Source of the DNA: an uncultured Acidobacteriia bacterium
GTDB lineage: Bacteria > Acidobacteriota > Terriglobia > Bryobacterales > Bryobacteraceae
DNA: 51,958 bases
Direction of reading: 5' to 3'
Assembly (NCBI GenBank): GCA_903892565.1
Contig: CAITIX010000016.1
Location: 1 to 51,958 of the forward strand
This document shows, in pieces, positions 17,556 to 25,868 of this stretch. Each line of letters begins with the position of its first letter. Position 1 is the first letter of the stretch. The notes beneath the pieces were generated by a model that was given only the letters and a program-made list of their open reading frames with translations, was not told the origin of the DNA and ran no database searches. The position numbers were made by a program, and so were the translations under genes.

Positions 17556-18647
17556 CTACTTCGCGATATGCAAAATCCGAGCGGCGTTGCCGCCCAGAAT
17601 TCGATCTTTCTCGGCGGTCGAAATCCCTTTGAGTCGTTCGACAGCATCCACCGGTTTTTCGTAGCCCATGTCGAACGGATAGTCGTCGCCGATCACCATG
17701 CGATCCACGCCCACTTCGCGAATCAGATGCAGCAGCGCCACATCGTCGTGCACAATCGTGTCGTAGTAGAAGCGCTCCAGATACGCGCTCGCTGGCTTCT
17801 TCATGTGCTTCAGTTCCGGACGCACCCGCACGCCCTGATCCATTCGGCCTATCACCCACGGCAGCGTGCCTCCCGAATGCGGCAGGCACACATCGAGCTT
17901 GGGGAACATATCCAGCACACCGCCGAAAATCAAATACGCCGCGGCGATACCGTTGTCATAGGGATTTCCGAGCAGATTGCGCAGATAAAAACGTCCCAGC
18001 CGATCGGCACCAATGGTATTCACCGGATGCAGAAAGACACACCAACCCAGGCGTTCACAAACAGCAAAGATGGGCTGAAATCCCGCAAAGTCCAATTCCT
18101 TCTCAGCAGGATACGTCGACACGCAGATGCCGCGAATGCCGGGGAGCTTCGAGCACCGTTCCATTTCCTGCACCGCGAGCGCAGGCGCCTGCATGGGTAA
18201 CGTCGCCAGCCCCAGGAAGCGAGTCGGATGCGCTTTGTGCGCGGCCGAGCAGGCGTCGTTGTAGGATTGCGCGAGCTTTAACCCAAGATCCGGCGGCGCC
18301 CAATCCACCATCGGATTGGTCAAGGACATCGCCTGCACGTCCACGCCCTGTTGATCCATTTTTTGCAGACGCTGATTGAGATCGAAATACTCGGGCTGCA
18401 TGGTGACCGTGAGCTTGGGGCTCTCCAAACGCCACGCAGGCCCCTCACGCCGCATCTTGATGTTGTACGGACCGCCTTCGGTTTCCACCAACTTCATCCA
18501 CTCTTCGGGAAACCAATGCGCGTGCGGATTTACCACGGGTCCGCCATCGCGACGCCGCGATTTGGCAACCGCTTGTCCACCCAGCAGCAGGCCACCAGCG
18601 GTGGCCAGGGCCGAGCGCTTCAGGAACGTTCTTCGACTCGCTTGCAT
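17556..18647 (-). CDS. Tat-exported amidohydrolase (ACMSD-like)
   Basis: Metal-dependent TIM-barrel amidohydrolase/decarboxylase, 363 residues. It begins with a twin-arginine signal (S-R-R-T-F-L-K-R). Metal and catalytic residues fit the ACMSD/2-hydroxy-acid decarboxylase branch: H42-A-H44, His207 (F-L-H-P), His257 (L-P-H-S-G-G) and Asp321/Asp322 (G-D-D-Y-P-F). Family members decarboxylate aromatic or muconate-type acids without oxygen. Export by the Tat pathway as a folded metalloenzyme is noteworthy for this branch. Two bases separate it from the carboxymuconolactone-decarboxylase-like gene upstream, so the pair is translationally tight. Confidence 0.85.
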   Translation of the reverse strand: MQASRRTFLKRSALATAGGLLLGGQAVAKSRRRDGGPVVNPHAHWFPEEWMKLVETEGGPYNIKMRREGPAWRLESPKLTVTMQPEYFDLNQRLQKMDQQGVDVQAMSLTNPMVDWAPPDLGLKLAQSYNDACSAAHKAHPTRFLGLATLPMQAPALAVQEMERCSKLPGIRGICVSTYPAEKELDFAGFQPIFAVCERLGWCVFLHPVNTIGADRLGRFYLRNLLGNPYDNGIAAAYLIFGGVLDMFPKLDVCLPHSGGTLPWVIGRMDQGVRVRPELKHMKKPASAYLERFYYDTIVHDDVALLHLIREVGVDRMVIGDDYPFDMGYEKPVDAVERLKGISTAEKDRILGGNAARILHIAK

Positions 18648-18649
18648 GA

Positions 18650-19267
18650 CTATTGGCGCGGGAAAACAGGCAAACGCGGAGCGCCGTCCTCACCCGGCGT
18701 CTGTGCGACATTCATGATCATCGCAAGTGTAGTGTAGTAGCCCATCAGGCCCGTTAAATCGACGACGCCCGGCTCGCCGAACTTGGCTTTCACACGATCA
18801 AACGTCGGCTGGCTCACGGTCTTGTTGTTGAGCAGCTCCTGCGCGAAGTTATAGAGCATGTCTTCTTCGTCCGTCATGTTCGGAGGACGGCGGCCATCGG
18901 CAATCGCGGCGATCTTTTCGCGCTGAATGCCTTCCTTTTCCGCGATGGGCGCGTGTTGCCCCCATTCAAACTGCTGACTCCAACTGCGCGCTGTCAGAAG
19001 AATCACGAACTCCGTATTGCGACGCCCAATCGCCGCCTTGTAGCGCAGATACTCACCGACCTTTTGCACGCGATCTTCCAACTCCGGGCTGCGCAGCAGC
19101 ACGACAAACGGCCCCACAAAACTCCCTCGAGGGCCGGCCACGATATCAGCGACCACCTTCTTCTGCACGTCCGTCATCTTGTCCGCGGGCATTTGCGGCA
19201 TACGATCTTGCGCGTAAGCCGTGGCGACAGCAAGCGCACCCATTGCAATAAGAATTCGCATCTTCAT
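18650..19267 (-). CDS. exported carboxymuconolactone decarboxylase family protein
   Basis: A 205-residue protein with a signal peptide (M-K-M-R-I-L-I-A-M-G to Y-A-Q) and a carboxymuconolactone-decarboxylase/AhpD-like helical fold: E-L-E-D-R-V-Q-K-V-G-E-Y-L-R, E-F-V-I-L-L-T-A-R, E-W-G-Q-H and a late helix with M-G-Y-Y-T-T-L-A-M. The AhpD C-x-x-C is absent, so a peroxidase role is unlikely. GGAGA stands before the ATG. It sits between the AtoE transporter and the amidohydrolase, which suggests consecutive steps on one organic acid (inference). Confidence 0.85.
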   Translation of the reverse strand: MKMRILIAMGALAVATAYAQDRMPQMPADKMTDVQKKVVADIVAGPRGSFVGPFVVLLRSPELEDRVQKVGEYLRYKAAIGRRNTEFVILLTARSWSQQFEWGQHAPIAEKEGIQREKIAAIADGRRPPNMTDEEDMLYNFAQELLNNKTVSQPTFDRVKAKFGEPGVVDLTGLMGYYTTLAMIMNVAQTPGEDGAPRLPVFPRQ

Positions 19268-19294
19268 AATAAGAAAATCTCCGTTCCTGAAAAT

Positions 19295-20716
19295 CTATTT
19301 TACCGGCGGCTCAAAGCCCAGCGTCCGGGCAAAGAACCAGCACAAGAAAAACACCACTGGCGCTTGGATCACCAGTTGCAGAATGCCATAGCCCACCAGA
19401 TCGCGTGCGCGGATCTTTAAAAGACCGAGCAGCGGCAGCATCCAAAAAGGATTGATCAAATTCGGCAGCGCCTCCGCGGCATTGTATATCTGCACGACCC
19501 AGCCGAGGTGAACTTGATTCGCGATGGCCGCCTGCATCACATATGGCGCTTCCACAATCCATTTGCTTCCGCCGGAAGGGATAAACACGCCGAGCCCGGC
19601 CGAATAGAACGCCACCAGCAAAGGATAAGTATCGTGCGTGCTGAGGCGCGCAAACAGGTGCGCGAGCTTCTCGCTCAACCCCGTGCCGACGATCATCCCG
19701 AAGATCATCGCGTAAAAAGGAAATTGCAGCAGCACACCACCGGTCGCAGGAATGCAATCGGCCACAGCGCGCAGAAAACGCTTGGGACGCCAGTGCAGCA
19801 GCATCCCGAGCGTGATGAACATCAAGTTATACGTGTTGAGATCGAGTGCAGCCAGTGCGCCTTGCGGCGAAGTCCGCAGCGCTTGCACGATATAAAACCC
19901 AAGCACGCTAACGACGAGGATCGTCAGCAGAGGGCTATACTCCAGCCATTCGCCCGGCCGCGTGCGGCGTTCCAGCTCTTGTGGAGGATCGCTCAGATCC
20001 ACTCCGAAATCTTCCGCCGTGCGCGCATTTTCCGGGGTCGGCGCAGCAAAGAAACAAATCGCTACAGAGATCGTGATCAGGATCGCGGCCGTGGCCAGAC
20101 TCTGCCACAGGAATAGTGTTTGCGTCAAAGGAATGACGCCGCTGATGGCGAACAGCGCCGGAGGCATGGTGGCTTTCGTGGCCATCAACATCGCCGCGGA
20201 GGAAGAAAGCCCTAAGGCCCACGCCACTCCGATGCCGAGGTACGCGGCCAATCCCGCAGCGCGATAGTCCATGCCTTTGACGCGGCGCGCCAGCTCACGC
20301 ACCAGCAGTCCGCTGAAGATCAGGCTCATCCCCCAGGAAATCATCGACACCAGCAGCGCAAACAACGCCACAATGGCGATTGCCGCGCGGGGCGATTGCG
20401 GCAACGTCGATATTTTCTTGATGGACCGCCGCATGATGGGCGCGGATGCAACGACGTATCCGCCCACGATCACCATCACCATTTGCATCGTGAACGGGAC
20501 CAGCGTCCAGAAATTCTTGCCCGCCTGAATCGCCAGCGTTGACGCGTCTTCGCCCGCCGCCATCCCGATCAGGAACACGGTCACGACGCCGAGCAGCGCA
20601 AACACGAGTGGATCCGGGAACCAGCGCTCGCTCCAATTTGCCAGTGCGATTCCGACGCGTGCAAGACCCGTCTCTGTTGTAGTGCCGTGATCCACGGCGG
20701 CTTTTGGTTGCCCCAT
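19295..20716 (-). CDS. AtoE-type short-chain fatty acid transporter
   Basis: Inner-membrane carrier of 473 residues and about eleven to twelve helices. It matches the AtoE family: W-S-E-R-W-F-P-D-P-L-V-F-A at the N-terminus, S-W-G-M-S-L-I-F-S-G in the middle and F-I-P-S-G-G-S-K-W near residue 390. The family imports acetoacetate and short-chain acids. It is the first gene of a five-gene minus-strand operon and is divergent from scoAB, which encode the matching CoA-transferase. That makes import and activation of a beta-keto acid the most likely role of the locus. Confidence 0.9.
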   Translation of the reverse strand: MGQPKAAVDHGTTTETGLARVGIALANWSERWFPDPLVFALLGVVTVFLIGMAAGEDASTLAIQAGKNFWTLVPFTMQMVMVIVGGYVVASAPIMRRSIKKISTLPQSPRAAIAIVALFALLVSMISWGMSLIFSGLLVRELARRVKGMDYRAAGLAAYLGIGVAWALGLSSSAAMLMATKATMPPALFAISGVIPLTQTLFLWQSLATAAILITISVAICFFAAPTPENARTAEDFGVDLSDPPQELERRTRPGEWLEYSPLLTILVVSVLGFYIVQALRTSPQGALAALDLNTYNLMFITLGMLLHWRPKRFLRAVADCIPATGGVLLQFPFYAMIFGMIVGTGLSEKLAHLFARLSTHDTYPLLVAFYSAGLGVFIPSGGSKWIVEAPYVMQAAIANQVHLGWVVQIYNAAEALPNLINPFWMLPLLGLLKIRARDLVGYGILQLVIQAPVVFFLCWFFARTLGFEPPVK

Positions 20717-20745
20717 TTTCTTGCTCGATGCTTTGCCCGGTTTTG

Positions 20746-20777
20746 AGCGCCAGTTCTAAGTAGCGCCAGTTCTAAGT
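20746..20777. repeat. perfect 16-bp tandem duplication in the atoE/scoA divergent region
   Basis: AGCGCCAGTTCTAAGT occurs twice without a mismatch or gap, and a decayed third copy may follow (about 20784-20802). A TATGAT (20778-20783) abuts the second copy. The 98-base region must hold both divergent promoters. Confidence 0.85.
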
Positions 20778-20814
20778 TATGATAAGCGATTCTAGGTAGT
20801 GCCAGGAGTAACCA

Positions 20815-21537
20815 TTGAACAAGGTATTCAAAAGTGTGACCGAGGCCGTCTCCGACATCCGCGAAGGCCAAAAAGTCATGATCGGAGGCTTCGGCCTCTG
20901 CGGGATTCCCGAGAATTTGATTCGCGCGCTGGTCGCAAGCGGCGTCAAAGGATTGCACACCATCAGCAACAACATGGGCATTGATGGCGCGGGCATGGGA
21001 TTGATGCTGGAAGCCGGAATGATCGCTTCGCACGTGGGCAGCTACGTCGGCGAAAACAAACTGCTTGAGACGCTGGTGATTCAGGGCAAGCTGGATTTGA
21101 AGTTGATGCCGCAAGGCACGCTCGCCGAATGTATTCGCGCAGGCGGCGCGGGGATCCCCGCGTTCTTCACTCCGGCGGGCGTCGGAACCATTGTCGCCGA
21201 AGGAAAAGAAACGCGCGAGTTCGACGGCAAGAAGTACATTATGGAGCGCGCGCTTACCGCGGACTTCGCGCTCGTGAAAGCCTGGAAGGGCGACCGCCAA
21301 GGGAACCTGGTGTACCGCAAAACCGCGCGCAATTTTAATCCAATGATGGCTACCGCTGCGAAAGTCACAATCGCCGAAGTCGAGCATCTTGTGGAACCCG
21401 GCGAGATTGATCCGGACAATGTGATGACGCCCGGGATCTTTGTGCATCGCGTTGTCGTTGGCGAATCGTTTTCCAGGCAGATTGAGCGGCGCACCGTGCG
21501 TCCGGCCGCCGGAGCAGCGGAGACGGGAACAAAATAA
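20815..21537 (+). CDS. scoA: 3-oxoacid CoA-transferase subunit A
   Basis: Alpha subunit of succinyl-CoA:3-oxoacid (or 3-oxoadipate) CoA-transferase, 240 residues. The TTG start is supported by AGGAG (20804-20808) six bases upstream. The N-terminus [12 protein letters not shown] and [13 protein letters not shown], and the later [13 protein letters not shown] motif, are diagnostic. It forms a heterodimer or tetramer with subunit B, whose ATG overlaps this stop by one base. It transfers CoA from succinyl-CoA to acetoacetate or a related keto acid. The substrate cannot be told from sequence; the neighbouring atoE favours acetoacetate. Confidence 0.93.
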   Translation: MNKVFKSVTEAVSDIREGQKVMIGGFGLCGIPENLIRALVASGVKGLHTISNNMGIDGAGMGLMLEAGMIASHVGSYVGENKLLETLVIQGKLDLKLMPQGTLAECIRAGGAGIPAFFTPAGVGTIVAEGKETREFDGKKYIMERALTADFALVKAWKGDRQGNLVYRKTARNFNPMMATAAKVTIAEVEHLVEPGEIDPDNVMTPGIFVHRVVVGESFSRQIERRTVRPAAGAAETGTK

Positions 21538-22199
21538 TGACTGAACACGAAAAGCGTTTGCGCATTGCGAAGCGGGCAGCGCAGGAGCTGCGCGATGGAT
21601 TTTACGTCAACCTCGGCATCGGCATCCCGACGCTGGTGGCCGATCACGTTCCTCCAGGCATGGAAGTGGTGCTGCAGTCCGAAAATGGAATGCTCGGCGT
21701 GGGGCCATATCCGGTGGAAGGCACCGAAGACTCCGACCTGATCAACGCCGGCAAAGAGACGGTGACCGAAATTCCGGGCACGGCATTTTGCTCCAGCGCC
21801 GAATCGTTCGCCATCATTCGCGGGGGTCACATCAATCTCAGTATTCTGGGCGCGATGGAAGTCGACGAAAAAGGCGACCTCGCTAATTGGATGGTTCCCG
21901 GAAAAGTCGTGAAAGGCATGGGCGGTGCGATGGATCTTGTCGCAGGCGCGCGCCGTGTGATCGTCGCCATGGAACACACCACGCGCAAGGGCGAAGCGAA
22001 GATCCTGCCAAAGTGCACTTTGCCACTGACAGGCTGCGGTGTTGTGAATACGATCATGACGGATATGGCCGTGATCGATATCACGCCCGAAGGCTTGGTG
22101 CTGCGCGAGATCGCACCGGATACCACGGTCGAGGAAGTGCGCAAGGCGACGGCCGCGAAATTGATCGTGCAAGAACCGGTCAAGGCGATGGCGGTTTGA
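21537..22199 (+). CDS. scoB: 3-oxoacid CoA-transferase subunit B
   Basis: Beta subunit of the CoA-transferase, 220 residues. The catalytic glutamate that forms the acyl-CoA intermediate is Glu49 in L-Q-S-E-N-G-M-L-G. The N-terminal [10 protein letters not shown] block and the later G-G-A-M-D-L-V motif complete the family pattern. The start codon overlaps the stop of subunit A (TAATGA), a standard coupling for these pairs. An Ldh-family dehydrogenase gene follows seven bases later. Confidence 0.94.
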   Translation: MTEHEKRLRIAKRAAQELRDGFYVNLGIGIPTLVADHVPPGMEVVLQSENGMLGVGPYPVEGTEDSDLINAGKETVTEIPGTAFCSSAESFAIIRGGHINLSILGAMEVDEKGDLANWMVPGKVVKGMGGAMDLVAGARRVIVAMEHTTRKGEAKILPKCTLPLTGCGVVNTIMTDMAVIDITPEGLVLREIAPDTTVEEVRKATAAKLIVQEPVKAMAV

Positions 22200-22206
22200 T
22201 CGCACT

Positions 22207-23253
22207 GTGGTGAACTTGATCTCCATTCCCGAACTGCGCCGCTTCATCGCGAGTGTCCTTGCGGCGGTGGAATTTCCCGCGGACGATGCCGAAACAGTCG
22301 CACGGCTCATGGCCGAGGCCGATGCGCGCGGTGCCGATGGCCACGGCGTGTTTCGTCTTCCGCAATATGTGAAGCGCATTCAGAGCGGCGGGATCAATTT
22401 GCATCCCAACATTCACGTGATTCGCGAACAGGCTGCATCGGCCGTCGTGGATGGCGATAACGCGATGGGGCATCTGGTGATGAGCCGCGCGGCGGACATC
22501 GCCATCGAAAAAGCGCGTACGGCGGGTGTTGCATGGGTGGGCGCGCGCAATAGTAATCATGCGGGCCCGGCGATGCTGTATGCGCGAACGCCACTGGCTG
22601 CCGACATGATCGGCATTTACATTGCGGTGGGCAGCGCGAATCATTTGCCGCCATGGGGCGGAACGGAAATGCTGCTCAGTACGAATCCGATCGCGATTGC
22701 GGTGCCAGGGGCGAAGCACGAATCCATCGTGCTCGACATGGCGACGACCAACGCGGCGTACGGCAAGGTCAAGATCAAAGCACAGCGCGGCGAACAGATG
22801 CCCGAAGGCTGGATGATGGATCGCCAAGGCAAGCCACTGACGGATCCCAAACGCGCGAACGAAGGATTTCTACTTCCCATTGGCGGACCCAAGGGCTATG
22901 GCTTGTCACTGATGTTCGGGTTGCTCGCGGGCACGTTGAATGGCGCGGCATTTGGAAAAGACGTGGTGGACTTTAACGCCGATTCGAAATCGCACACGAA
23001 CACGGGGCATGCGATTGTGGCGGTGAATATCGCCGCGTTCGCGGACGTGGCCACGTTCAAGCAATCCGTCGATGAAATTTGGGAGCAGATGAAATCGTCA
23101 CCGAAGTTGCCGGGCGTGGATGAAATCCGTCTACCCGGCGAGCGTTCCGCGAAGGTTTTCGAAGACCGCATGGCCGAAGGCGTGCCGCTGAGCGACGAAC
23201 TGCGGCGGGCGCTCGACGATTTGGCAGATCGAGTGGGCGTAGCTCAGCTGTAA
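22207..23253 (+). CDS. Ldh-family malate/(S)-lactate-type dehydrogenase
   Basis: NAD(P)-dependent 2-hydroxyacid dehydrogenase of the LDH2/MDG2 family (unrelated to classical Ldh/Mdh), 348 residues, GTG start seven bases after scoB. The family motif D-G-H46-G-V-F-R, with the active-site His, is near the N-terminus, and N-S-N-H-A-G-P-A plus G-G-P-K-G-Y-G-L-S-L-M-F follow. Members oxidise malate, lactate, ureidoglycolate or sulfolactate. Position behind the CoA-transferase suggests it supplies or uses the same keto acid. Confidence 0.88.
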   Translation: MVNLISIPELRRFIASVLAAVEFPADDAETVARLMAEADARGADGHGVFRLPQYVKRIQSGGINLHPNIHVIREQAASAVVDGDNAMGHLVMSRAADIAIEKARTAGVAWVGARNSNHAGPAMLYARTPLAADMIGIYIAVGSANHLPPWGGTEMLLSTNPIAIAVPGAKHESIVLDMATTNAAYGKVKIKAQRGEQMPEGWMMDRQGKPLTDPKRANEGFLLPIGGPKGYGLSLMFGLLAGTLNGAAFGKDVVDFNADSKSHTNTGHAIVAVNIAAFADVATFKQSVDEIWEQMKSSPKLPGVDEIRLPGERSAKVFEDRMAEGVPLSDELRRALDDLADRVGVAQL

Positions 23254-23259
23254 ACGAAA

Positions 23260-24600
23260 TCAGGGACGTCGCTTCACACGCACTGCGGCATCCGTGCCTT
23301 CGAGAAGTTTCAAGACAAGTGTCCCGCCGTTGTCGGTCTCCCATTCACTCAACTCTTCATCGTCGATTTCGACGTCATACGTGGAGTGCGGCGCAAGGCC
23401 GAGCACGAAGGTCTCCGGCGAATTCACTTGAAATTTCGCGGCGTCCTTATTGGTCACGCTCATGAATGTGCTGTCGCCTACTTGCACCGGATCGATGGCG
23501 GCGCCCACGCGGAGAACGACGATCCGACCATCGCGAAAAAGCTGTAAGCGGCCGTCGAAATATCCGATCCAAGTGGCGTCGTCATCCCAACTGGTGCGCG
23601 CGAACAAGCGGCCGCTGACGGGATCGTGGATCACCAAAGGCGCCTGTGAGTAGCTCAATCCCGGCTGGTAAGGATTCGCCCACAAGAATTCGTACGGCGC
23701 ACCAAGTGCCCCGCGCATCATGAACCGGTCTTGCATCAGCCAGCCTTGCACATATTGATTCCCGGCTTCGTTGGAATCGAAGGCGACCATGGAAAGTTCC
23801 GCCGCACGAGAGAACGTCGCCTCAGTTACATCCGGATCTCCATCGCGCACAAAAGCCGGAATGTGAAATTCGTTCTCCGGTGCCGGGAAGGAGGCAGGAT
23901 AATGGCTGGCCATGTGATCGAGCGGCAACTCGCGAAAGTAGCGGCGCGCGTCTTCTCGCAAATCGATCTTCAGGTTGTCACGAATCGCGTGCAACATCTC
24001 AAACAGCGCGTATATGTCGGTGCGAGGAATCGAGGCTTGGCCGGATTCCAGCCCCTTCGCAAGGACATGCCAACGGGCCACAATCGGCTTCAGGATCGCT
24101 TCGCCGTGATCGGGAAAACGATCAGCAATCGCGATGGCCGCCATCACTCGAGTGCTGTCCCGCGCGATATCGGAGCCGCCCGAGGCCGGCGCGGCCAGGA
24201 TCCGACCGATCTTGGTCCCCAGTTGTTCCACTTGGGCGGGCGTCATCACCGGCGCGCACCAATCGAACACGAGCGAGAGCTGGCGCAGGTCCTGATTGGC
24301 GGGCACTAGGGCCCATTCCACGGCCCTCCGCCCGGCACCCGAGTCTCCGGCAACTTGATAGAAAAAAGCGCCGGTAAATCCGGGTTCGGGCATCTTCGCG
24401 CCACCGCTCGTGAGAAGCTCGAACTGCTCCCATCTCAGCGACTTACGCTCCTTTTCGCGCTTCAGGAGGCGGATCCTGGCGGGCGTCAGGAACAGACGGG
24501 GCGTGTCGGTGTACACACGAAGATCGTCATCCTGTGCTTCGACTACAGTCGGCACCAGAGCCAAAGCGGCTAACAGTAAGGACAGGATGGAGATACGCAC
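23260..24600 (-). CDS. secreted protein, heparinase-II/III-like N-terminal region
   Basis: A 446-residue exported protein with a clear signal peptide (M-R-I-S-I-L-S-L-L-L-A-A to V-E-A-Q). The mature start T-P-R-L-F-L-T-P-A-R-I-R-L-L-K resembles the opening of polysaccharide-lyase/heparinase-type proteins. An alpha-helical middle (about 60-240) and a beta-rich C-terminal part (about 270-440) would fit that alpha/alpha-toroid plus beta-sandwich plan. I cannot point to the catalytic residues, so enzymatic activity is uncertain. It converges with the Ldh-family gene six bases apart. Confidence 0.6.
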   Translation of the reverse strand: MRISILSLLLAALALVPTVVEAQDDDLRVYTDTPRLFLTPARIRLLKREKERKSLRWEQFELLTSGGAKMPEPGFTGAFFYQVAGDSGAGRRAVEWALVPANQDLRQLSLVFDWCAPVMTPAQVEQLGTKIGRILAAPASGGSDIARDSTRVMAAIAIADRFPDHGEAILKPIVARWHVLAKGLESGQASIPRTDIYALFEMLHAIRDNLKIDLREDARRYFRELPLDHMASHYPASFPAPENEFHIPAFVRDGDPDVTEATFSRAAELSMVAFDSNEAGNQYVQGWLMQDRFMMRGALGAPYEFLWANPYQPGLSYSQAPLVIHDPVSGRLFARTSWDDDATWIGYFDGRLQLFRDGRIVVLRVGAAIDPVQVGDSTFMSVTNKDAAKFQVNSPETFVLGLAPHSTYDVEIDDEELSEWETDNGGTLVLKLLEGTDAAVRVKRRP

Positions 24601-25106
24601 CTAGGGCATATTGTGTCACATGGACACACCCAGTGCGTCCAGTGGAGTCAGGTACTGCGTCAAATCTTTGGTCAAGTGTTGCAACAAAAGGGGATGCAGT
24701 ATGGTCACAGTCGTGCTACCATACAAAGTGAATTGATGAAGTAACCTTTGAAACCTGCCCTCTGTTGGAATGGGCATGAACGATCGAAGCGGGTTGGCTA
24801 GTTCTAGCGCGTGCTTGCGGGAGCCGGTCAAAAGTTTTGCAACCGCTCCTTCAGTCGTTTGTGCAAGTTGCAACAGAGGGGTTTTTTCTTTAGAACACCT
24901 CTCTCCTCGTTTGTTTTTTCTGTAGTTTTCTTCATGTAACACCCCAGCATCTAAACCCCGCAAAATTTTCCGCATTTCTTCCCTTGTAGTATGCGGTCCA
25001 GTACCGGAACTTTTCGAAGGCATTACTACCGTTATACGGGGGCATGGGCTATTGGTCCTAAGGCCGGTTGTTAGCGCATAGTAGACACGTTCCGCAAAGA
25101 ACGCCT
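24601..25106. other. G+C-poor segment of probable foreign origin
   Basis: This half-kilobase has long T and G runs and a clearly lower G+C content than both flanks. It holds the 135-codon frame, two copies of a GTTGCAACA-type motif and an inverted repeat CGTTC-CGCAAA-GAACG at 25088-25103 near its right edge. No transposase, att duplication or tRNA border is seen. Confidence 0.5.
24616..25023 (-). CDS. hypothetical protein of atypical composition
   Basis: An open frame of 135 codons with A/T-rich third positions, unlike every neighbour. It encodes a basic protein with an N-terminal Lys/Arg-rich part (residues ~16-45) and helical Leu-rich segments (about 50-70 and 105-130). The paired L-L-Q-L-A-Q and L-L-L-Q-H-L stretches come from a repeated DNA motif GTTGCAACA-A/G-A-A/G-GGG seen at about 24676 and 24866. 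An open frame of this length in such sequence is unlikely by chance. No Shine-Dalgarno is present, but TATAAC lies seven bases before the ATG on the minus strand. I do not recognise it. It is probably horizontally acquired, or a relic. Confidence 0.45.
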   Translation of the reverse strand: MPSKSSGTGPHTTREEMRKILRGLDAGVLHEENYRKNKRGERCSKEKTPLLQLAQTTEGAVAKLLTGSRKHALELANPLRSFMPIPTEGRFQRLLHQFTLYGSTTVTILHPLLLQHLTKDLTQYLTPLDALGVSM

Positions 25107-25223
25107 ATGTCTGACGTCTACCTCGTGATGCGCTATACCCGCCACTGGATCCACTACGGCATCCTGGCTCACACGGCCATTTGCACGGTGATCGCTGCCG
25201 TGGAGGGCGTCATGGGGCGCTAA
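25107..25223 (+). CDS. possible 38-residue peptide upstream of pnuC
   Basis: ATG to TAA, 38 codons, beginning M-S-D-V-Y-L-V-M-R-Y and containing a mildly hydrophobic stretch (I-L-A-H-T-A-I-C-T-V-I-A-A-V). It is in the same frame as pnuC, whose GTG follows 39 bases after this stop. The hairpin CGTTC/GAACG ends four bases before the ATG. It may be a leader peptide, a membrane microprotein or chance. Confidence 0.25.
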   Translation: MSDVYLVMRYTRHWIHYGILAHTAICTVIAAVEGVMGR

Positions 25224-25262
25224 GTTCCGACCAGTACAGCGAGCGATTCGCTATTCTGGGCA

Positions 25263-25850
25263 GTGTCCCTCACGGAAGTCCTCGGGTTTCTCACTGGCGT
25301 CGTCAACGTCTGGCTGCTGGCGCGCCAGGTGTTATGGAACTGGCCGGTGGGGATCGCCAACAACCTGCTCTATCTTGTCGTGTTCGTGCGCTCCGGACTT
25401 TACGGCGACGCGGGATTGCAACTCATCTACGCCGCAATGGGAGCCTATGGCTGGTGGACGTGGTCGCATCCAGCACCGGGACGTGGAGCACTGACGGTGA
25501 CGCGCACGACGCGCGAGACGTGGATGTGGCTGGTGCCAGGGACTGCAATTGCTGCGGTCGCGCTGTCTTTCTTCTTGCGACGCTTCACGGATTCCACGGT
25601 GCCTGGCTGGGATGCGCTGACCACCGCGCTCTCGCTCGCGGCAACCTACGGGCAAACCAAGAAGCTGCTGGAATCATGGTGGATCTGGATTTTAGTGGAC
25701 GTGATCTACATCCCGCTGTACGTATATAAAGGACTGTGGCTGACGTCGGCGTTGTACGCGATCTTTATGATCCTGTGCGTGGTGGGGCTAAGAGCGTGGC
25801 AAAAGGCGCTGAAGGATACTGCCTCATCGCGCAGCGACACCGTCGGATAG
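25263..25850 (+). CDS. pnuC: PnuC-type nicotinamide riboside/mononucleotide transporter
   Basis: Inner-membrane vitamin transporter of 195 residues with about seven helices. It shows the PnuC signature W-N-W-P-V-G-I-A-N-N-L-L-Y near residue 25, then G-L-Y-G-D-A-G-L-Q and a central Y-G-Q-T-K-K-L-L-E-S-W-W-I-W-I-L-V-D-V-I-Y-I-P-L-Y. The GTG start is the first after an in-frame TAA; the ribosome binding site is weak. It takes up nicotinamide riboside (or a related pyridine nucleoside) for NAD synthesis. Acidobacterial pnuC genes can carry an NAD+ riboswitch, but I could not identify one here. Confidence 0.9.
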   Translation: MSLTEVLGFLTGVVNVWLLARQVLWNWPVGIANNLLYLVVFVRSGLYGDAGLQLIYAAMGAYGWWTWSHPAPGRGALTVTRTTRETWMWLVPGTAIAAVALSFFLRRFTDSTVPGWDALTTALSLAATYGQTKKLLESWWIWILVDVIYIPLYVYKGLWLTSALYAIFMILCVVGLRAWQKALKDTASSRSDTVG

Positions 25851-25862
25851 CGACGATATAAT
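25834..25862 (+). promoter_or_regulatory. sigma-70-type promoter, leaderless
   Basis: GCGACA (25834-25839), 17 bases, perfect TATAAT (25857-25862). The GTG start at 25869 begins six bases later, where transcription would be expected to begin. Confidence 0.6.
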
Positions 25863-25868
25863 TCGACT

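Noticed and set aside
21081-22379. 432-codon antisense frame over scoA, scoB and the Ldh-family gene
   Set aside because: It spans three confirmed coding genes on the other strand; a composition artefact.
25024-25262. NAD+ riboswitch ahead of pnuC
   Set aside because: Acidobacterial NAD genes can carry one, but I could not find a recognisable conserved core here. A covariance-model search would be decisive.
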